DNA of 64,000 nucleotides from Galeopsis tetrahit (Eukaryota > Streptophyta > Magnoliopsida > Lamiales > Lamiaceae), in contig OY776129.1 in assembly GCA_963675135.1 (NCBI GenBank), positions 74,741,348 through 74,805,347 of the forward strand. The letters are read 5' to 3'. Below the pieces are notes generated by a model. That model was given only the letters and a program-made list of their open reading frames with translations. It was not told the origin of the DNA and ran no database searches. The translations under genes and the position numbers were made by a program. Shown piece after piece: positions 23,247 to 35,100 of this stretch (positions are counted from its first letter, which is position 1; each line of letters starts with the position of its first letter).

Positions 23247-23720
23247 CACCTCCATATTCTTAAGCCTCCCCAAACTGCACAACTTGTGCAGCTTCTCCTT
23301 CATTTGAAAATGGCTTTCCCAGAAATTCAGCAATCCTTAGAACCTGTTTCTGTTGATCACTTTTCAGCTCCTCATTCTTGGTAACAGTATCTTTTTGGGT
23401 CTCTTTTTTTTAGCCCACCACTTGTTCGATGAAAGGTCCGAATAATGGTTACCGGAACAGAAGCAATCAACCATCTTCTCAGGTGAAAATGGCTCTTCAT
23501 TTGGACTCACCCATGACTGGACAAAATTCCACATCGATATCAATAGTGTCCTTAGGGGTTTGGGCAGTGTACACGATTTTACGGAAGATGCGTGTGGAGA
23601 AGACGAGCGTGTCGTCGTATGGATCAAATGTTGGGGGCTTAGTTAGATAATTCTGGGTCTCCAAAATGAGGGTTTTCCTTTGTTAGAATGTCTTCGTCAG
23701 AATCAAGCTGATGCAGCCAC
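23247..23720 (-). pseudogene. Sulfotransferase pseudogene fragment
   Basis: This stretch matches, with many indels, the second exon of the sulfotransferase gene at 24266-25312 in the same orientation. Recognisable pieces include the W-x-PNEEP-like segment, the following MVDCFCSG-like segment and the C-terminal Leu-rich part. Frameshifts and a missing 5' exon rule out a functional enzyme. It lies just 3' of the intact gene, so it is the decayed member of a tandem pair. Confidence 0.85.
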
Positions 23721-24265
23721 CGGTATGTGCATATTTCTTAATTACAATGCTTTTTCTTACACATACATATAATTAATTTCTTGGCAATATATTTCTCAGT
23801 TTTCTTAGGCAACATGTGACACTGAGGGTTTGCTTGGTTTGGGATGTGATGGGATGAAATACTCCCTCCTTCTCTAAGATTGCTCAAATTGGCCTCATAT
23901 GCTGTCTGTCTGTCTCTCTGTTTTTATGTTTCAGAAAATTTTATGAACTGTCTCTTCCCTTTAATCATGGCCCTATAACACAACCAATAACCTTCTTTTT
24001 TTATCCAATTTTTGTTTTTCAAAATTAGAGCACAACACCGATAATGTAACCACCTGAAAATAATCCTTCATCCAGCAAAAGCAGGGACGTAGAAAAAACA
24101 TGAATTAACCGAATAACTTTCATCATATAACAAAGTGAGATTTCATAAGTAGTAGAAAAAGAGCAAGCTACATAGCAAATAATGATGAGATTCGTAAAAC
24201 AAGATTTAATTTATTCATACAAAATATATATAGATATCATCACAGAAGATTGAGATCGAAGACAC
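23721..24265. other. Intergenic, 3' flank of the sulfotransferase gene
   Basis: No gene is seen. The sequence next to 24265 would contain the 3' untranslated region of the minus-strand sulfotransferase. Confidence 0.5.
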
Positions 24266-25312
24266 TCAAAAAAAGAGGCCGAAGGGCTCGAACTTGATGC
24301 GACATGTTTGATTGATTTTCATTTCCATCTCAGGGGTGAAATAGTCCTTCCAACCCCCAACCTCGCCTTTCCTAAAAAAGTAAGTGTTTGGTACATTAGT
24401 GAAATGCTTTCCCTTCTTATTCACCTCCAAATTCTTAAGCCTCTCCAAACTGCACCTCTGCACCACTTGTGCAGCTTTAGCTTCTCCAAATGGCCTTCTT
24501 ATTCCCATAAACTCAGCAATTCTGACAACATGTTTCTCCGGCTCACTTTTCAGATCCTCGTATTTGATAAACAATATATTTTCAGGCCTTTTTTTGCTCT
24601 CCTCCCAGTAGCCCACCACATGTTCGAAGTAAGGCCCGTACACATGGAAACCAGAACAGAAGTCATCAACCATCTTCTCATCTAGTGGAATTGGCTCTTC
24701 ATTTGGCCTCCAACACGTGTTGAAAAAATGCCACATTGATACCAAAGTGTCCTTGGGGTTACGAGCAATGTAGACGATTTTCGCATTGGAATTTTTGATA
24801 GAGTCAGGGAGGATGGAGTATGGAAGATGTGTGTGGAGAAGACGAGCCGACGAGTCATCATATATGTCAAATGACGCCGTATTATTTATATTCAGGACCT
24901 CTACGGTGGGGACGAGAAAATGAGGGTTTTCCTTTGATAGAATGTCTTGGTGATCAGAATCAAGTTGGTGGTTTTGCATGATACAGGTAGCTAAGGCTTT
25001 GAGCCATGTGGTACCTGATAGAATTTTGTCCCATTTAAAAGTTTGAAAAAGTGAAAAATTAATTCGTGTATATTAATTCTTATTGGTACCTGTTTTCATG
25101 GTTGATGCTAGAAAAAGGTCGTCGTCCCGAGCCCTAAAGGTTGATCTGAAGGTAATGATGGGCTTCATTAATTGTTGAGCGAACCAGAATCCTTCCCATT
25201 TGCATATCTCCATATTTTCCATAAAAACCATCTTCGGCAGCTCCTCCGTCAACTTGTTCACATCTTCGGGGTTTTGCATATTTTCTTTCAATGCTTTTTC
25301 GATAGAACACAT
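24266..25312 (-). CDS. Cytosolic sulfotransferase (flavonol/SOT-like)
   Basis: Two exons, 25312-25090 and 25014-24266, are separated by a 75-base intron (GTACCA...ATCAG). They join in frame to 323 residues, a normal length for plant soluble sulfotransferases. These enzymes move sulfate from PAPS to hydroxyl groups of small molecules in the cytosol. Visible motifs are the PAPS 5'-phosphosulfate loop KTGTTWLK (73-80, spanning the splice junction), HTHLP (135-139) with the likely catalytic His, RNPKDTLVS (159-167) for the 3'-phosphate, and RKGEVGGWK (289-297). The last has Gly where the family usually has Asp (GDWK). The substrate cannot be told. The first ATG lies only about ten bases from a TATA-like sequence, so Met12 (25277-25279) may be the true start. 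A pseudogene copy lies downstream. Confidence 0.9.
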
Positions 25313-25320
25313 TCTTACCC

Positions 25321-25331
25321 TATTTATATAT
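25321..25331 (-). promoter_or_regulatory. TATA-like box upstream of the sulfotransferase
   Basis: On the minus strand this reads ATATATAAATA. It is only about 10 bases before the first ATG. Transcription normally starts 25-35 bases after a TATA box, so if this box is used the first ATG would lie outside the mRNA, favouring an internal start. Confidence 0.45.
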
Positions 25332-25576
25332 ACTCCATGTACTTAATCATCTCATATCGAATAGTATTATTCTAATGCATGTACATTGGACCATAAGTTA
25401 CGATATTGCAATTTATAGAATTATATGAGACGTATGGATATCGAATTAATTTATGTATGTTTACATGAAATTAATAAGTTGAAACTTTCGTGTATAAGTC
25501 CCTAGTCCACTAATCACATCTTGCGTGCATATATGGTTGGTTTAATTTGTGACCAAAAAAAATAATGAAGAAAGAA

Positions 25577-26056
25577 GGGAAAATATCAATTTTGGTCACC
25601 CAGTTTTACCTTTTTTTCATATTTGGTCACCCACATTTAGTCACTATCAAAACTGGTCACTCAGTATTATATTCTATCAAAATTGATCACTCTAATTTGT
25701 TATTGACTAACGGAGAAAGAGTTTTGAGCCGTGAAATTTCTCAAAATCTAAGGTTAAAAAATTATCATGCATCTTACAGTGTTGGTTTGCTTTTATTTTA
25801 TAGATAATGAGAATTCTTTCTTTTGCGTTTGTTTCATTAGTTCCGGAAGATGCATGCGAATTTTTTAACCTTAGGTTTTGAAAAATTTCACGGCTCAAAA
25901 AAAACTCTTTCTTCGTTAGTCAATGACAGAATGACTAATAGAGTGATCAATTTTAATAGAATACAATAACTGTGTGATCAATTTTGATAGTGACTAAATG
26001 TGGGTGACCAAATATGAAAATAGATAAAACTGGGTGACCAAAATTGATATTTTCCC
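25577..26056. mobile_element. MULE-type foldback MITE
   Basis: This 480-bp element has near-identical long inverted arms (about 200 bases each) beginning GGGAAAATATCAATTTTGGT. It is flanked by a perfect 9-bp target duplication AAGAAAGAA (25568-25576 and 26057-26065). Nine-base duplications are the mark of Mutator-like elements. Almost the whole element can fold into one hairpin. Small open frames in it are mirror images of each other and not genes. Confidence 0.9.
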
Positions 26057-27033
26057 AAGAAAGAAAGGCCCATGAACAGCATCCCAAAATTCGGGTATTG
26101 CGTAACAAGGAAAATAAAGGACTAAAATCATATAGCTGCTCTATTAATTGAGCAAAAAGAGACCCAAATAAATACTCCAATATATTATTAATAACAGTTT
26201 AACAAAATTAGGCCGGCTCAAACGCAAATGAGATGGTCTTATACATGAGGGTCTCATTTGCTCTGCCATATGATAAATAGGTTTATAGAGCTTCAATTCA
26301 ATAATACTTTAAAGGAAAATAAGATCATGATAACAAGGGGCATGAAGCATTATCTTACATCAAGTTGCTTTCGTATATATTACTATAGTTTAATTTATTT
26401 TTTTAATACAAAAGGCTATGCATATATTAGTATATTACTATCCTGACATTTCGAAAATTATACATTTTTTTCATTTTGAAGTGTCCCATCTAAAGTTTTT
26501 TTTAGCAACATATATTATGTCTTTCTAGTTTCTACCTTTTACCTTTCTTATATGGGTCTTTCTATGGTAAGACAGGTTTCGCCCTGTCTTACAAAAGACA
26601 ATATTTTAAATATCGTTAGATCGTTGATCTGACGTATGAAATTTAATTTATATGATTGCACTTCGCATTAGTGCGTTTGCCTTATGCATTATGCAATCGC
26701 ACTGCATCGCCCTACTAATAAATTAAATTAATATATATAAAATGACGAAAATATCCTTTAATTTTTTTTAAAAAAAAATACTAAATTATAAAATTACATA
26801 AATATTATTATTATTAAAATAAATATCATTAAACAATACATCATCTAAAATAATTACTCCGCAAACATTAATCTCATAAACCCTAACCAATTCATTTAGC
26901 ACCATTTTCCGCAAACATTCTTAAATTATTTGTCTCAAGAATTTTCTTTCCGGCAGCTATTAGAATCTGCAGTGGTTGGCGGTGCCGTAGAACACGATGT
27001 ATCGACCCGCAATTGTGCATTAGTTGGCAGATA

Positions 27034-28256
27034 ATGTCTTGGGTTATATCAACTGCACCCTCATTTCTAAATTCTTCTCACTCTTCAGCAAAATTATTAT
27101 CTTCCATTCAATTCTCTACCTCAATTCATTTGTCTTCCTCAATCGTCAAGAAATAGTAGTACAGTTAAAACTACTCCGCTGGTTTTGAAGAGAAGAAATT
27201 CCAGCTTTATTTGCAGGGCTGAGAAAGAGTATAAATTCCCCGACCCAATTCCAGAATTCGCTGATTCTGTGAGTACTATCATTCTACTTTGCTTTTACCT
27301 CAACTAATTCAGTGTTTTTTCTTGTTATTTCAGTTGTTTGATAATGCGATTTTGGTCCTTGTATTTTTTTCCGTTTAGGAGACGCAAAAGTTTGAAACGC
27401 ATTTGTTTAACAAGTTATCCAAGAAAGATATGTTTGGAGATTTTATCGATGAAGTTATTGAAATCTGCACTGAGGTTCTTCTTCTAATGTTTATAAATTG
27501 GTTTTTGCATTTTATTTTTTTTAATCTTTCCTTTGTCAATGCAAAAAAACTACACTGGATAAATTAGAGTGCAGAATGTGGGCTGATTATGATTTAATTT
27601 GTCAAAGAAGAAGCTTAATTTGGTTGATAATTAGAATTAGCAATGAAGGATATATCCATCCTTTTCCTCTTCATTTCATATGGACGTTAGTTGCATTTGG
27701 GTAATAAAAAACAGCCTATACTTATACATGCTTGTAGTAATTTCATTGAACTTATTGAAAATTTGTAGTTAACGATAATTGAACCATCTTGTTGGTTGCT
27801 TTGAGACATTGTTATAACGTATTTCCAGTGTCTATATAGTTTTGGAACTTCAATTTATCCTAAAAATCTTATATGATTCATTATTATGCATCACATTGAG
27901 CATCAAATGAACTAAGACATTTGAAATCCATATTCCAATTGTGTACTGTATATTGAAAGCATTCATTACACGTAGTTCACTTCCCCCTTGATCATTGGTT
28001 ATCTTTTTTATAATGATTATGTGAAGTATTTATTGTTCATACTATTTTTTTTTTCTTTTTCATGAAGCAGATATTCAATACTTTCTTGCATACGGAGTAT
28101 GGTGGTCCAGGAACACTATTGGTGCTTCCTTTCATCGATATGGCCGATACCATAAACGAGAGAGGCTTGTCTGGAGGACCTCAGGCTGCCCAAGCAGCCA
28201 TTAAATGGGCTCAAGCTCATGTGGACAACGACTGGAAAGAGTGGACTACCGTTTAG
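27034..28256 (+). pseudogene. Captured PRIN2-like plastid protein gene copy
   Basis: Exon-like segments 27034-27268, 27379-27474 and 28071-28256 have GT/AG borders and are in phase. The mature part resembles plant PRIN2 (PLASTID REDOX INSENSITIVE 2), a small chloroplast protein tied to plastid gene expression. I rely on the conserved stretch from FPDPIPEFAD through HTEYGGPGTLLV to GLSGGPQAAQAAIKWAQAHV and on recollection of the family, not on a search. The Ser-rich transit-like start at ATG 27034 runs into TAG at 27154-27156. The mature domain is open in another frame from about 27080, so exon 1 carries a frameshift. It lies within the transposon, so it is a copy, not the parent gene. Expression from a downstream start is possible but unlikely to reach plastids. 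Confidence 0.65.
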
Positions 28257-29271
28257 AAATGCTAATAGAGAATGAGTTAATTACATTATGGGATGGAGTT
28301 TGGTACATGTCGAGAGACTGTAATACGAGATTAGGAGTTGCTCAAATTACGTTTGTAGTCGTTACCTGTTACTGTTGTAGAAAAGTAGCAACTTTTTTTA
28401 TTTGATGATGTTCAGTTTAACACCTTTATTCTCCCAAACAATTGGGAGATTAGGATGCAACACTTGCATTAGAGACATAATTTTGTATTGAGTTCCTACA
28501 TCCGAGATGAATATTCAAAGTTGAAACAAGCAGAAATTGGTCCCATATTCAAAGCTGAAACAAGCAAACGCAACAAACCATGTGTTTGAGGATTCTATTT
28601 GTCCATGCCCCCTTCTGTGTGTGTTCATTTTATTTTTCAATTGCAGTTGCACGGGAGGACAGAAAATGAGATAATCAACTATTGAAACTGTGTTTCCCAT
28701 ATGACCCTCACCAAGAAACTATCACCATTTGTTGTCAATCAGGATAATCATTTTATGTCAAATTTTATTTTTTTTCTTAGAGAAGCACCAACATTAGCTA
28801 CAAATGTAAAGATACCAACAACGTGATATGGTTAAAACAATGATGCTGGAAAACCAACAAAACTAATAATTTGACAGGAAATTAACAGCAAACTACAATC
28901 TGTCTAGTTGAATTTTTTTGTGACTTTTCTGGTTTTTGCTTGATCCACAATCTCTAAAATATAAATTCATGATTAGAAAAATACAGCTCACGCATGTTTC
29001 CAGAGTACCAAGCATATACAAATTCAGAGTATCTTAATTGAAAGTTTGGTAGATTACACCATAATCCTAAAGCAATTACAGATCTCATGTCCAAACAGAT
29101 AGTCTCTAATTCAACTCCATTATCAAATTAATACAAACAGATGACTAGCTTGATCCCCTTGTATATGCATTAAGAATCTACAAAATCACACAAAACACAT
29201 GACAATGAATATACATAGCAAGGGACTCTGTACAATGAATGTACAGCCCAGATGCAACACTTCACTTAGCT

Positions 29272-29482
29272 CTGCCCAAAGGGACCTCTGTTGGCAGTCT
29301 CGGTTTATGAAACTCAAACCCGCAGACCTGTAGGAGAAAATGGTGATTCAGAGGGACGACGACTTTCGGCTGTGCGATATCAACTCGAAGCCAACAAAAT
29401 CGGCGGACATCGATTCAGAGGGACGATGCTATATAATCTCATCGGCGGTGAGTAGCCTCGACTGAAAGAAACGCGCCGCCAT
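29272..29482 (-). other. Possible second captured gene fragment in the Pack-MULE
   Basis: On the minus strand an ATG at 29480-29482 opens MAARFFQSRLLTADEI followed by a stop. After a CTCCTACAG acceptor a 21-codon segment ends in TGA at 29272-29274. The basic, Ser/Arg-containing start resembles a mitochondrial or plastid presequence. I do not recognise the protein. The GC content is higher than around it, which fits captured genic DNA. Confidence 0.35.
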
Positions 29483-29927
29483 AGTGAGGCGGCCTTTGGT
29501 TGGACGACGCGCGACAACTGTACAAGGGTGAAGCTATTTTTTTTAATCTGGAATGAGAGAGAGGGAAATAAATCTGTCGACCATCGACCTCTGTGTGTGT
29601 GGTGGAGGCTCACCGCTCACGGAGGAGGACTGTGTGTGATTGTTCTTGATTTCTTCTGAAATTCGTACCTATTTTTTTCTTCCGATTCATTATCAAACAA
29701 TTCTTTCAGTTGGTCTTGAGATTGTAAAGTGTAAAATATAATAAAAAAAAAAATACATAAGGGCATTTTGGTATTTTTATATTTTTTTTAATAATAATTA
29801 AAATTTTAACAAGATTGCAAATGGCGATCGCACATGGCGAAGTTAAATGAGGTGGCGAATTTTCATTGGATGCCTTTTGTAAAACAGGGCGAACCCCCTG
29901 TCTTACAGTAGAAAAGCCCTTCTTATA

Positions 29928-30448
29928 TATCTCTCCTTTTATTTTTTTTATATCTCTTTACTTCAACAACTTACTACATATATAATATTATATTTTTTAA
30001 TACATGTGAAAACAATGTACAACTTTTAGATATTAATTAAATAAGGTAATTTGAAAAAAAAAAAAAAAAAACTCCTCGGGCGTAAACTAATCCAGTACCT
30101 AAAGCATATGACCGTTGGGCCCGATACAGTGGGCTAAATGCGGCTAGTAAGTATGGCCCAATCCAACCATATCTCAGCCAGGTCAATACTATTTGCACCT
30201 CCATATTTGTTAACCATACTCCCCCTATTGATGCACTCTCCCATTAAGAGAATGTAAGGTTGATTAGTGTGAAGATTAATCAAAATTCATGTGTTTAATT
30301 CACATAATTTTATAGGATTTCCATATGCAAATGTATTGAACCAATTATACAAATAGTAGATCTACACTTATGTACTTCATCTATTATATAATTTATATCT
30401 ACTTAACTTATTAACATGGTCTTTTGCTACATTGCTTCTTGATTTATT
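29928..30448. other. Intergenic, 3' flank of the first GRAS gene
   Basis: AT-rich sequence with a poly-A run near 30054-30070. No gene is seen. It should contain the 3' untranslated region of the minus-strand GRAS gene. Confidence 0.5.
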
Positions 30449-32140
30449 CTATCTTTTCCAACAACAAACTCTCACCATTGGAACACCATTCCATTCCATA
30501 ACCATTTCATTCTTCATCGCACCATCAATTCTCACCCTATACAAACTAACCCCTTCCCCTTCCTTCACCAATTCTTTGGCCTCACCCAAATTTGCTTCAC
30601 TCAATTCCAATCCCTCCAACCCAAGTCCAAACTCAATCTCCCCACATTGCCTTTTCTCCTCCCATTTACGACCCCATTCGACTCTAGAAACATTAGGCGC
30701 CACGAAGAGAAACTCTAAGGCGATTCTTGCTTCTACAAGATGTTTGGGAAAATTGGACTCCATTGACTCCAACAAGGCTTGATAGTGTGCAAAATTGCTA
30801 TCCAAGAATGAACTATAACTCAATGTAGGATTTATAGAATCGTTGTGTAATGCGTCTCCATCCGTATATGCTATGATGCCCCTACTAGTGCCCCAACATG
30901 GTACATGGTGTAAGAAATCTTTGGCCAACTTTAAAAACTCGAAAACGTCCTTCCTACTCCTGACCCTCCCCATGTGTGGGAGTCCCACATTCAAGTTGAA
31001 TGCATACCATGACTTTCTCCCATAATCTCTCATCTTGATGTTCATCATCTTGCTTCCCAAATCTTGCAATCCAACTTCTTCTACTTTGATCTTTAGGCCA
31101 TATGACATGGCATGATCACATAGCCTTCTCTTCGTCTCCTCGAATCTCCATCTAAAGGGGCTCGTTTCATCCTCATCGTCTTCAACGAACCTTACTGATG
31201 TTACTCTAATTTCTTTATATTGAAGTTTGATGATGGCTTCCATGAGTGGCGCCCATTGAATCCCTCCTCCAATGTCGAAATCAATTATATGAATGATCTC
31301 AACATCACTTGGCAAGGTTTCAAGAATGGCCAAATTGGCCACAAAATGAGCAAATTTCCGATATGGAAAGAAAACGTCGAATGTCTTGAAAGCTAGATAA
31401 AAATTCTTGATTGATTCTTGTGTGAGGTAATCCGATTCCCTGTTTTGGCATTGGAACATGTAGTACAAGAGACGGTGGAATGTTGTCCCGACTGGATTCA
31501 CCTTCTCAATTATGCGTTGGGCGATCATCTTCGATAGCTTGATTTCTTCACTATCCATGGCTTCGACGTAAGCCTCGATGAGATGAAGGAGGCAAACATG
31601 ATTGTCAACTTGCATGCCTTCAAAGGGAAGAACTAATGATGACATGTCCATTGATGTTTCACCTACTCCCATGACATGATCTTGATGATTTTCCACTCTC
31701 TCCTCTGTTTCATCATTGAAAATATGATCAAATTCATCAACATTCACCTGAAAATGATGATTTTCCTCAACTCCCATGACATGATCATGATGAAAATGAT
31801 GATTTTCCATTCTCTCATCTGCCTCAGCCAAATACTGTGGAATATGATCAACAACATCATCATCATTGAAAATGTGATCAAATTCATCAACATTTGTCTG
31901 AAAATCATTGATCAAAGTATTGGTGTATAACTCATCAACATGGACAGGAAAGTTCATGCTATCATCATAGTATATGGTTTCAAGAAAATTTATGGAGGAT
32001 TGAATATCAGGGGAGTTCTCCGTTGAGATAAACGGACGAGAAAAAGAGTGATCATCATCAGGGCTAAACTGATTAAAATTGTTGAAATGTAGCAATGAAG
32101 GTAGGGTAATATCATACAGACTCATTTTGATGAACTGCAA
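30449..32140 (-). CDS. NSP2-like GRAS-domain transcription regulator, copy 1
   Basis: An intronless frame of 563 codons. The GRAS domain covers about residues 178-563: a leucine-rich region from VCLLHLIEAY, the VHIID-type core HIIDFDIGGGIQWAPLMEA (284-302), the second leucine-rich region, PFYRE-like HYQALLESMESNFP and the C-terminal SAW motif ending in a Trp. The DFDIG-GIQW form is typical of the NODULATION SIGNALING PATHWAY 2 branch. NSP2 proteins act in the nucleus with NSP1 in symbiosis signalling and strigolactone gene control. The N-terminus is acidic and His/Asn-rich and contains an internal duplication: VDEFDHIFND occurs at 84-93 and 134-143, each followed by a DHVMGV segment. A second Met at residue 6 is an alternative start. 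A paralogue lies 3.4 kb away head to head. Confidence 0.9.
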   Translation of the reverse strand: MQFIKMSLYDITLPSLLHFNNFNQFSPDDDHSFSRPFISTENSPDIQSSINFLETIYYDDSMNFPVHVDELYTNTLINDFQTNVDEFDHIFNDDDVVDHIPQYLAEADERMENHHFHHDHVMGVEENHHFQVNVDEFDHIFNDETEERVENHQDHVMGVGETSMDMSSLVLPFEGMQVDNHVCLLHLIEAYVEAMDSEEIKLSKMIAQRIIEKVNPVGTTFHRLLYYMFQCQNRESDYLTQESIKNFYLAFKTFDVFFPYRKFAHFVANLAILETLPSDVEIIHIIDFDIGGGIQWAPLMEAIIKLQYKEIRVTSVRFVEDDEDETSPFRWRFEETKRRLCDHAMSYGLKIKVEEVGLQDLGSKMMNIKMRDYGRKSWYAFNLNVGLPHMGRVRSRKDVFEFLKLAKDFLHHVPCWGTSRGIIAYTDGDALHNDSINPTLSYSSFLDSNFAHYQALLESMESNFPKHLVEARIALEFLFVAPNVSRVEWGRKWEEKRQCGEIEFGLGLEGLELSEANLGEAKELVKEGEGVSLYRVRIDGAMKNEMVMEWNGVPMVRVCCWKR

Positions 32141-35100
32141 GTGAATTTTGCCTTCAAGTTATTATGTTCTGGTACAGATATATAGGACATTCATTATAAG
32201 AGGATAAGTTTTTTGGTTATTTTTTTAAATATTTTCATATGATCACTGATTGTCGGCACAGATATTCCAGAAAAGATTTCAACAAATAGTACTCTTATGT
32301 AAATTATTATAAAAGGAGAATAATAATTTAACCTTATCTGTTGACATTATTTTATCCTCAGATTTGTGATAATTACAGCAAAGATTGATCATTTGATCTG
32401 AGTAAATAACCAGGAAATTCTGCGTGCATTTGCACAGTAATTTCTCTTCTCATTCAGCAGTGTAAGAAAATAATTTATTAAGGTTTCTTGTAATGGGTCT
32501 AATGTGAAGAAGTGGTTATTAGACGATGGTTGCACATTTCATCATATTATTGAATGTTCACATTAGAAACTCAGCCATTTCTAGCCTTTCCTTGAATTTG
32601 GTAGATATATATATTTCAGATATTTGGTTAAACCCGAATATCTCAACTGATTCATATTGAATTGTAAATGCTATGTCTTTTGGTCATTTAATATACACAC
32701 AATCGAATGTATTTTTGCATATTTTCATTTTTTTATGAAAATCTTACCGTAAGGAAACTATAAACAAAAATACACTAAATTAGAAATTTCACATCTTACA
32801 GCACATTCGATGAATGTGACTTGTGATCAGTTGTTCAATGACTAGGCTTCATAATTGCTGAGTTATTCAAAAAAGATAAAAAATACTGGTATAATAAGAT
32901 TTACCTTCCATTGACACGTATATTACTAATGAAAATACTGAATCTCACAGATCAAGAACTATAAATTGTCTTTAGTTGTGGTTGTACCCACGAATTTTAT
33001 TTTTAATTTACAAATCGTACCTGTTTTGATGGAAAATACGATCAACCTCCGAGTTACACGCGTATTTCTAAGGAAAAAAACAGAACTAACAAATCAAGAA
33101 CTGTGTGTTGTCTTTAGTGGTGGTTTGATATTGTCTTGGACAAGCGATGCAATTCCATTGAAAAGACAGTTTTTGGAATGTTGAGTTTGTTTGTTTGATC
33201 TGTTGACTTGCTATCGTGTTATTTTACACAGGAGAAAGAATTTCCAGATATTTGCTCGACACATACTTTGAATTTACATACTCAAGAAAACGAAAAAATA
33301 GTTGACAGATTATCAATAAAGACTTGGACCATTTCTCGATTATGTGTGTCATCATTGCGCAGGGACAATGGTAATCTTCTTTGTATCGTTCCAATTTTAT
33401 CGGATGTCCCCGAAGGGACAGATTATCAATAAAGACTTGAGTACAGTAGAAGGAAATCATTCCCATCTAATAGTGTATGTTGGTGTGGTTAAGAAAATTG
33501 TTAACTCCTCTCCTGCCGGAGTGGTTCAACTCAAAGAACCCAATAAGGGCCAAATAGAGACACTCAGAGGATGAACTTGCAATTCTCAATTATGCGTTAG
33601 CTTCACATGAAGCGCAAACACTTTTACTTTATCACTTTAATAAAGTTAAAAGAACATCAATACTCTTACTTTATCATATTTTTTTAGTTTTCATGTTCAG
33701 ATCAATGTGAAGATAGATTTGGAGCGGAGGGAGTATATCATATGTCTATGAAGCTAAGACAGATAAAGTTCATGGCAAGATAACATTCTAGTTAATATTA
33801 AACAATAGTTTGTGCATCAAACAATTTAGGCACACAACGTGATACATGGGTTTCCTTCAAATGCAGTTAGACGATGATATAAGCAAATCATATGTGAGAA
33901 AATACACTATGAATTCATTTGGATGAAGAGATTTGGTCTATAGATTTTAAATTCACAATTCAAATTCACCTCACTTGTTTGGATTAAAAAGTAGACGAAT
34001 GGATTTGAAATACTTAACATTTTTTTTTAATTAAAATTGAGAAATTTTAATTCCTTACTAAAACCATGTCATTTGAAATTCATGTATTTCTAAATGCATT
34101 CATTTCAAATGCCTATTCTAATCAAATCCCCTCATCCAAACACAGCCTATAACTATTTAGATATCCAAACAGAGTCATAAACTGAATAAAATTGCTTTCA
34201 AATGTATTTTTTTATTTTTCTAAATAATTTTTTTCTTTAAGGTGAGGGTGATAGATAATTCAGTTTACTTAATTCCATAAGCTGAGGGATCCTAATTTCT
34301 GTCCTTCAAGAAAGGCATCAGTCGCAACAAGGGTCAATCTACATCAAAATAAGAAAAAAGATTTGTTGTTTTTATGGATCCTAATTGCATGAATTACTCA
34401 ATGTCAGTATGGTTAAAATATGATGATCCAAACAAACATATCATCATAACAGTTGCCTAAGGAATCAGGTTATGTAGTTTGGATTGTACAACCTTGTTAA
34501 AGATGTTACAGCTCATCATGCAATTATTTATGATATAAATAAGTTGATTATAATAACAAAGAATAATCAGGTTGGGAAACTGTTGATAAGAAGGAATAAA
34601 ATAGCCATTTGCTAAGTTATTTAATTCAAATGATTCGGTAGAAAATGGATAGCTTGTGAAATGACCAAATGCACCTCATGCCTGTTTTACACGCAATCAA
34701 ACAACAAGAACGACAGATGATTATATGATATCATGATTTAGTATGTCGTTTACAAACTTGTTTTCTGATTAGGCTCTTCAACAGATTAAAGGGGGAGATA
34801 GTTTATTAATTAAATAAGCTAGGATTATCGGATGGTAGTATGTCCATCCACTAAAACTGTGCTCAGTTTTTTTATTTGTTTGTCCATCAAAAGCGTGTTA
34901 AATACACTTTGGGAGCTTCTAATTTAAGCTACTTACCTAGTTTACAAAACAACCCCTTACAAAGAATTAAACTAGTAAATTGTGCTTATTCTTTGGTTAA
35001 AATTAAAAGGGACTAGCAAGAAGAAGATGAAAAAGAGATGAATTAAGTAAATAAATGACTATTATGATAACAGAAGAATTTGTGTCCAACAAGTAATTAA

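Larger units (their letters stand above)
26554..29918. mobile_element. Pack-MULE-like transposon carrying gene copies
   Basis: The 3,365-bp element has terminal inverted repeats of about 47 bp. The left end starts GGGTCTTTCTATGGTAAGAC and the right end, inverted, GGGCTTTTCTACTGTAAGAC. It is flanked by a perfect 9-bp target duplication TTCTTATAT (26545-26553 and 29919-29927). It encodes no transposase that I can see. Instead it carries a PRIN2-like gene with introns (27034-28256) and possibly a second captured piece on the other strand (29272-29482). This fits the Pack-MULE definition of a Mutator-like element with host gene sequence inside. The terminal repeat itself contains a small inverted repeat, GTAAGACAGG...CCTGTCTTAC. 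Confidence 0.85.

Noticed and set aside
33344..33574. 76-codon open frame between the GRAS genes
   Set aside because: It spans the direct repeat there, shows no motif and has overlapping frames on the other strand.
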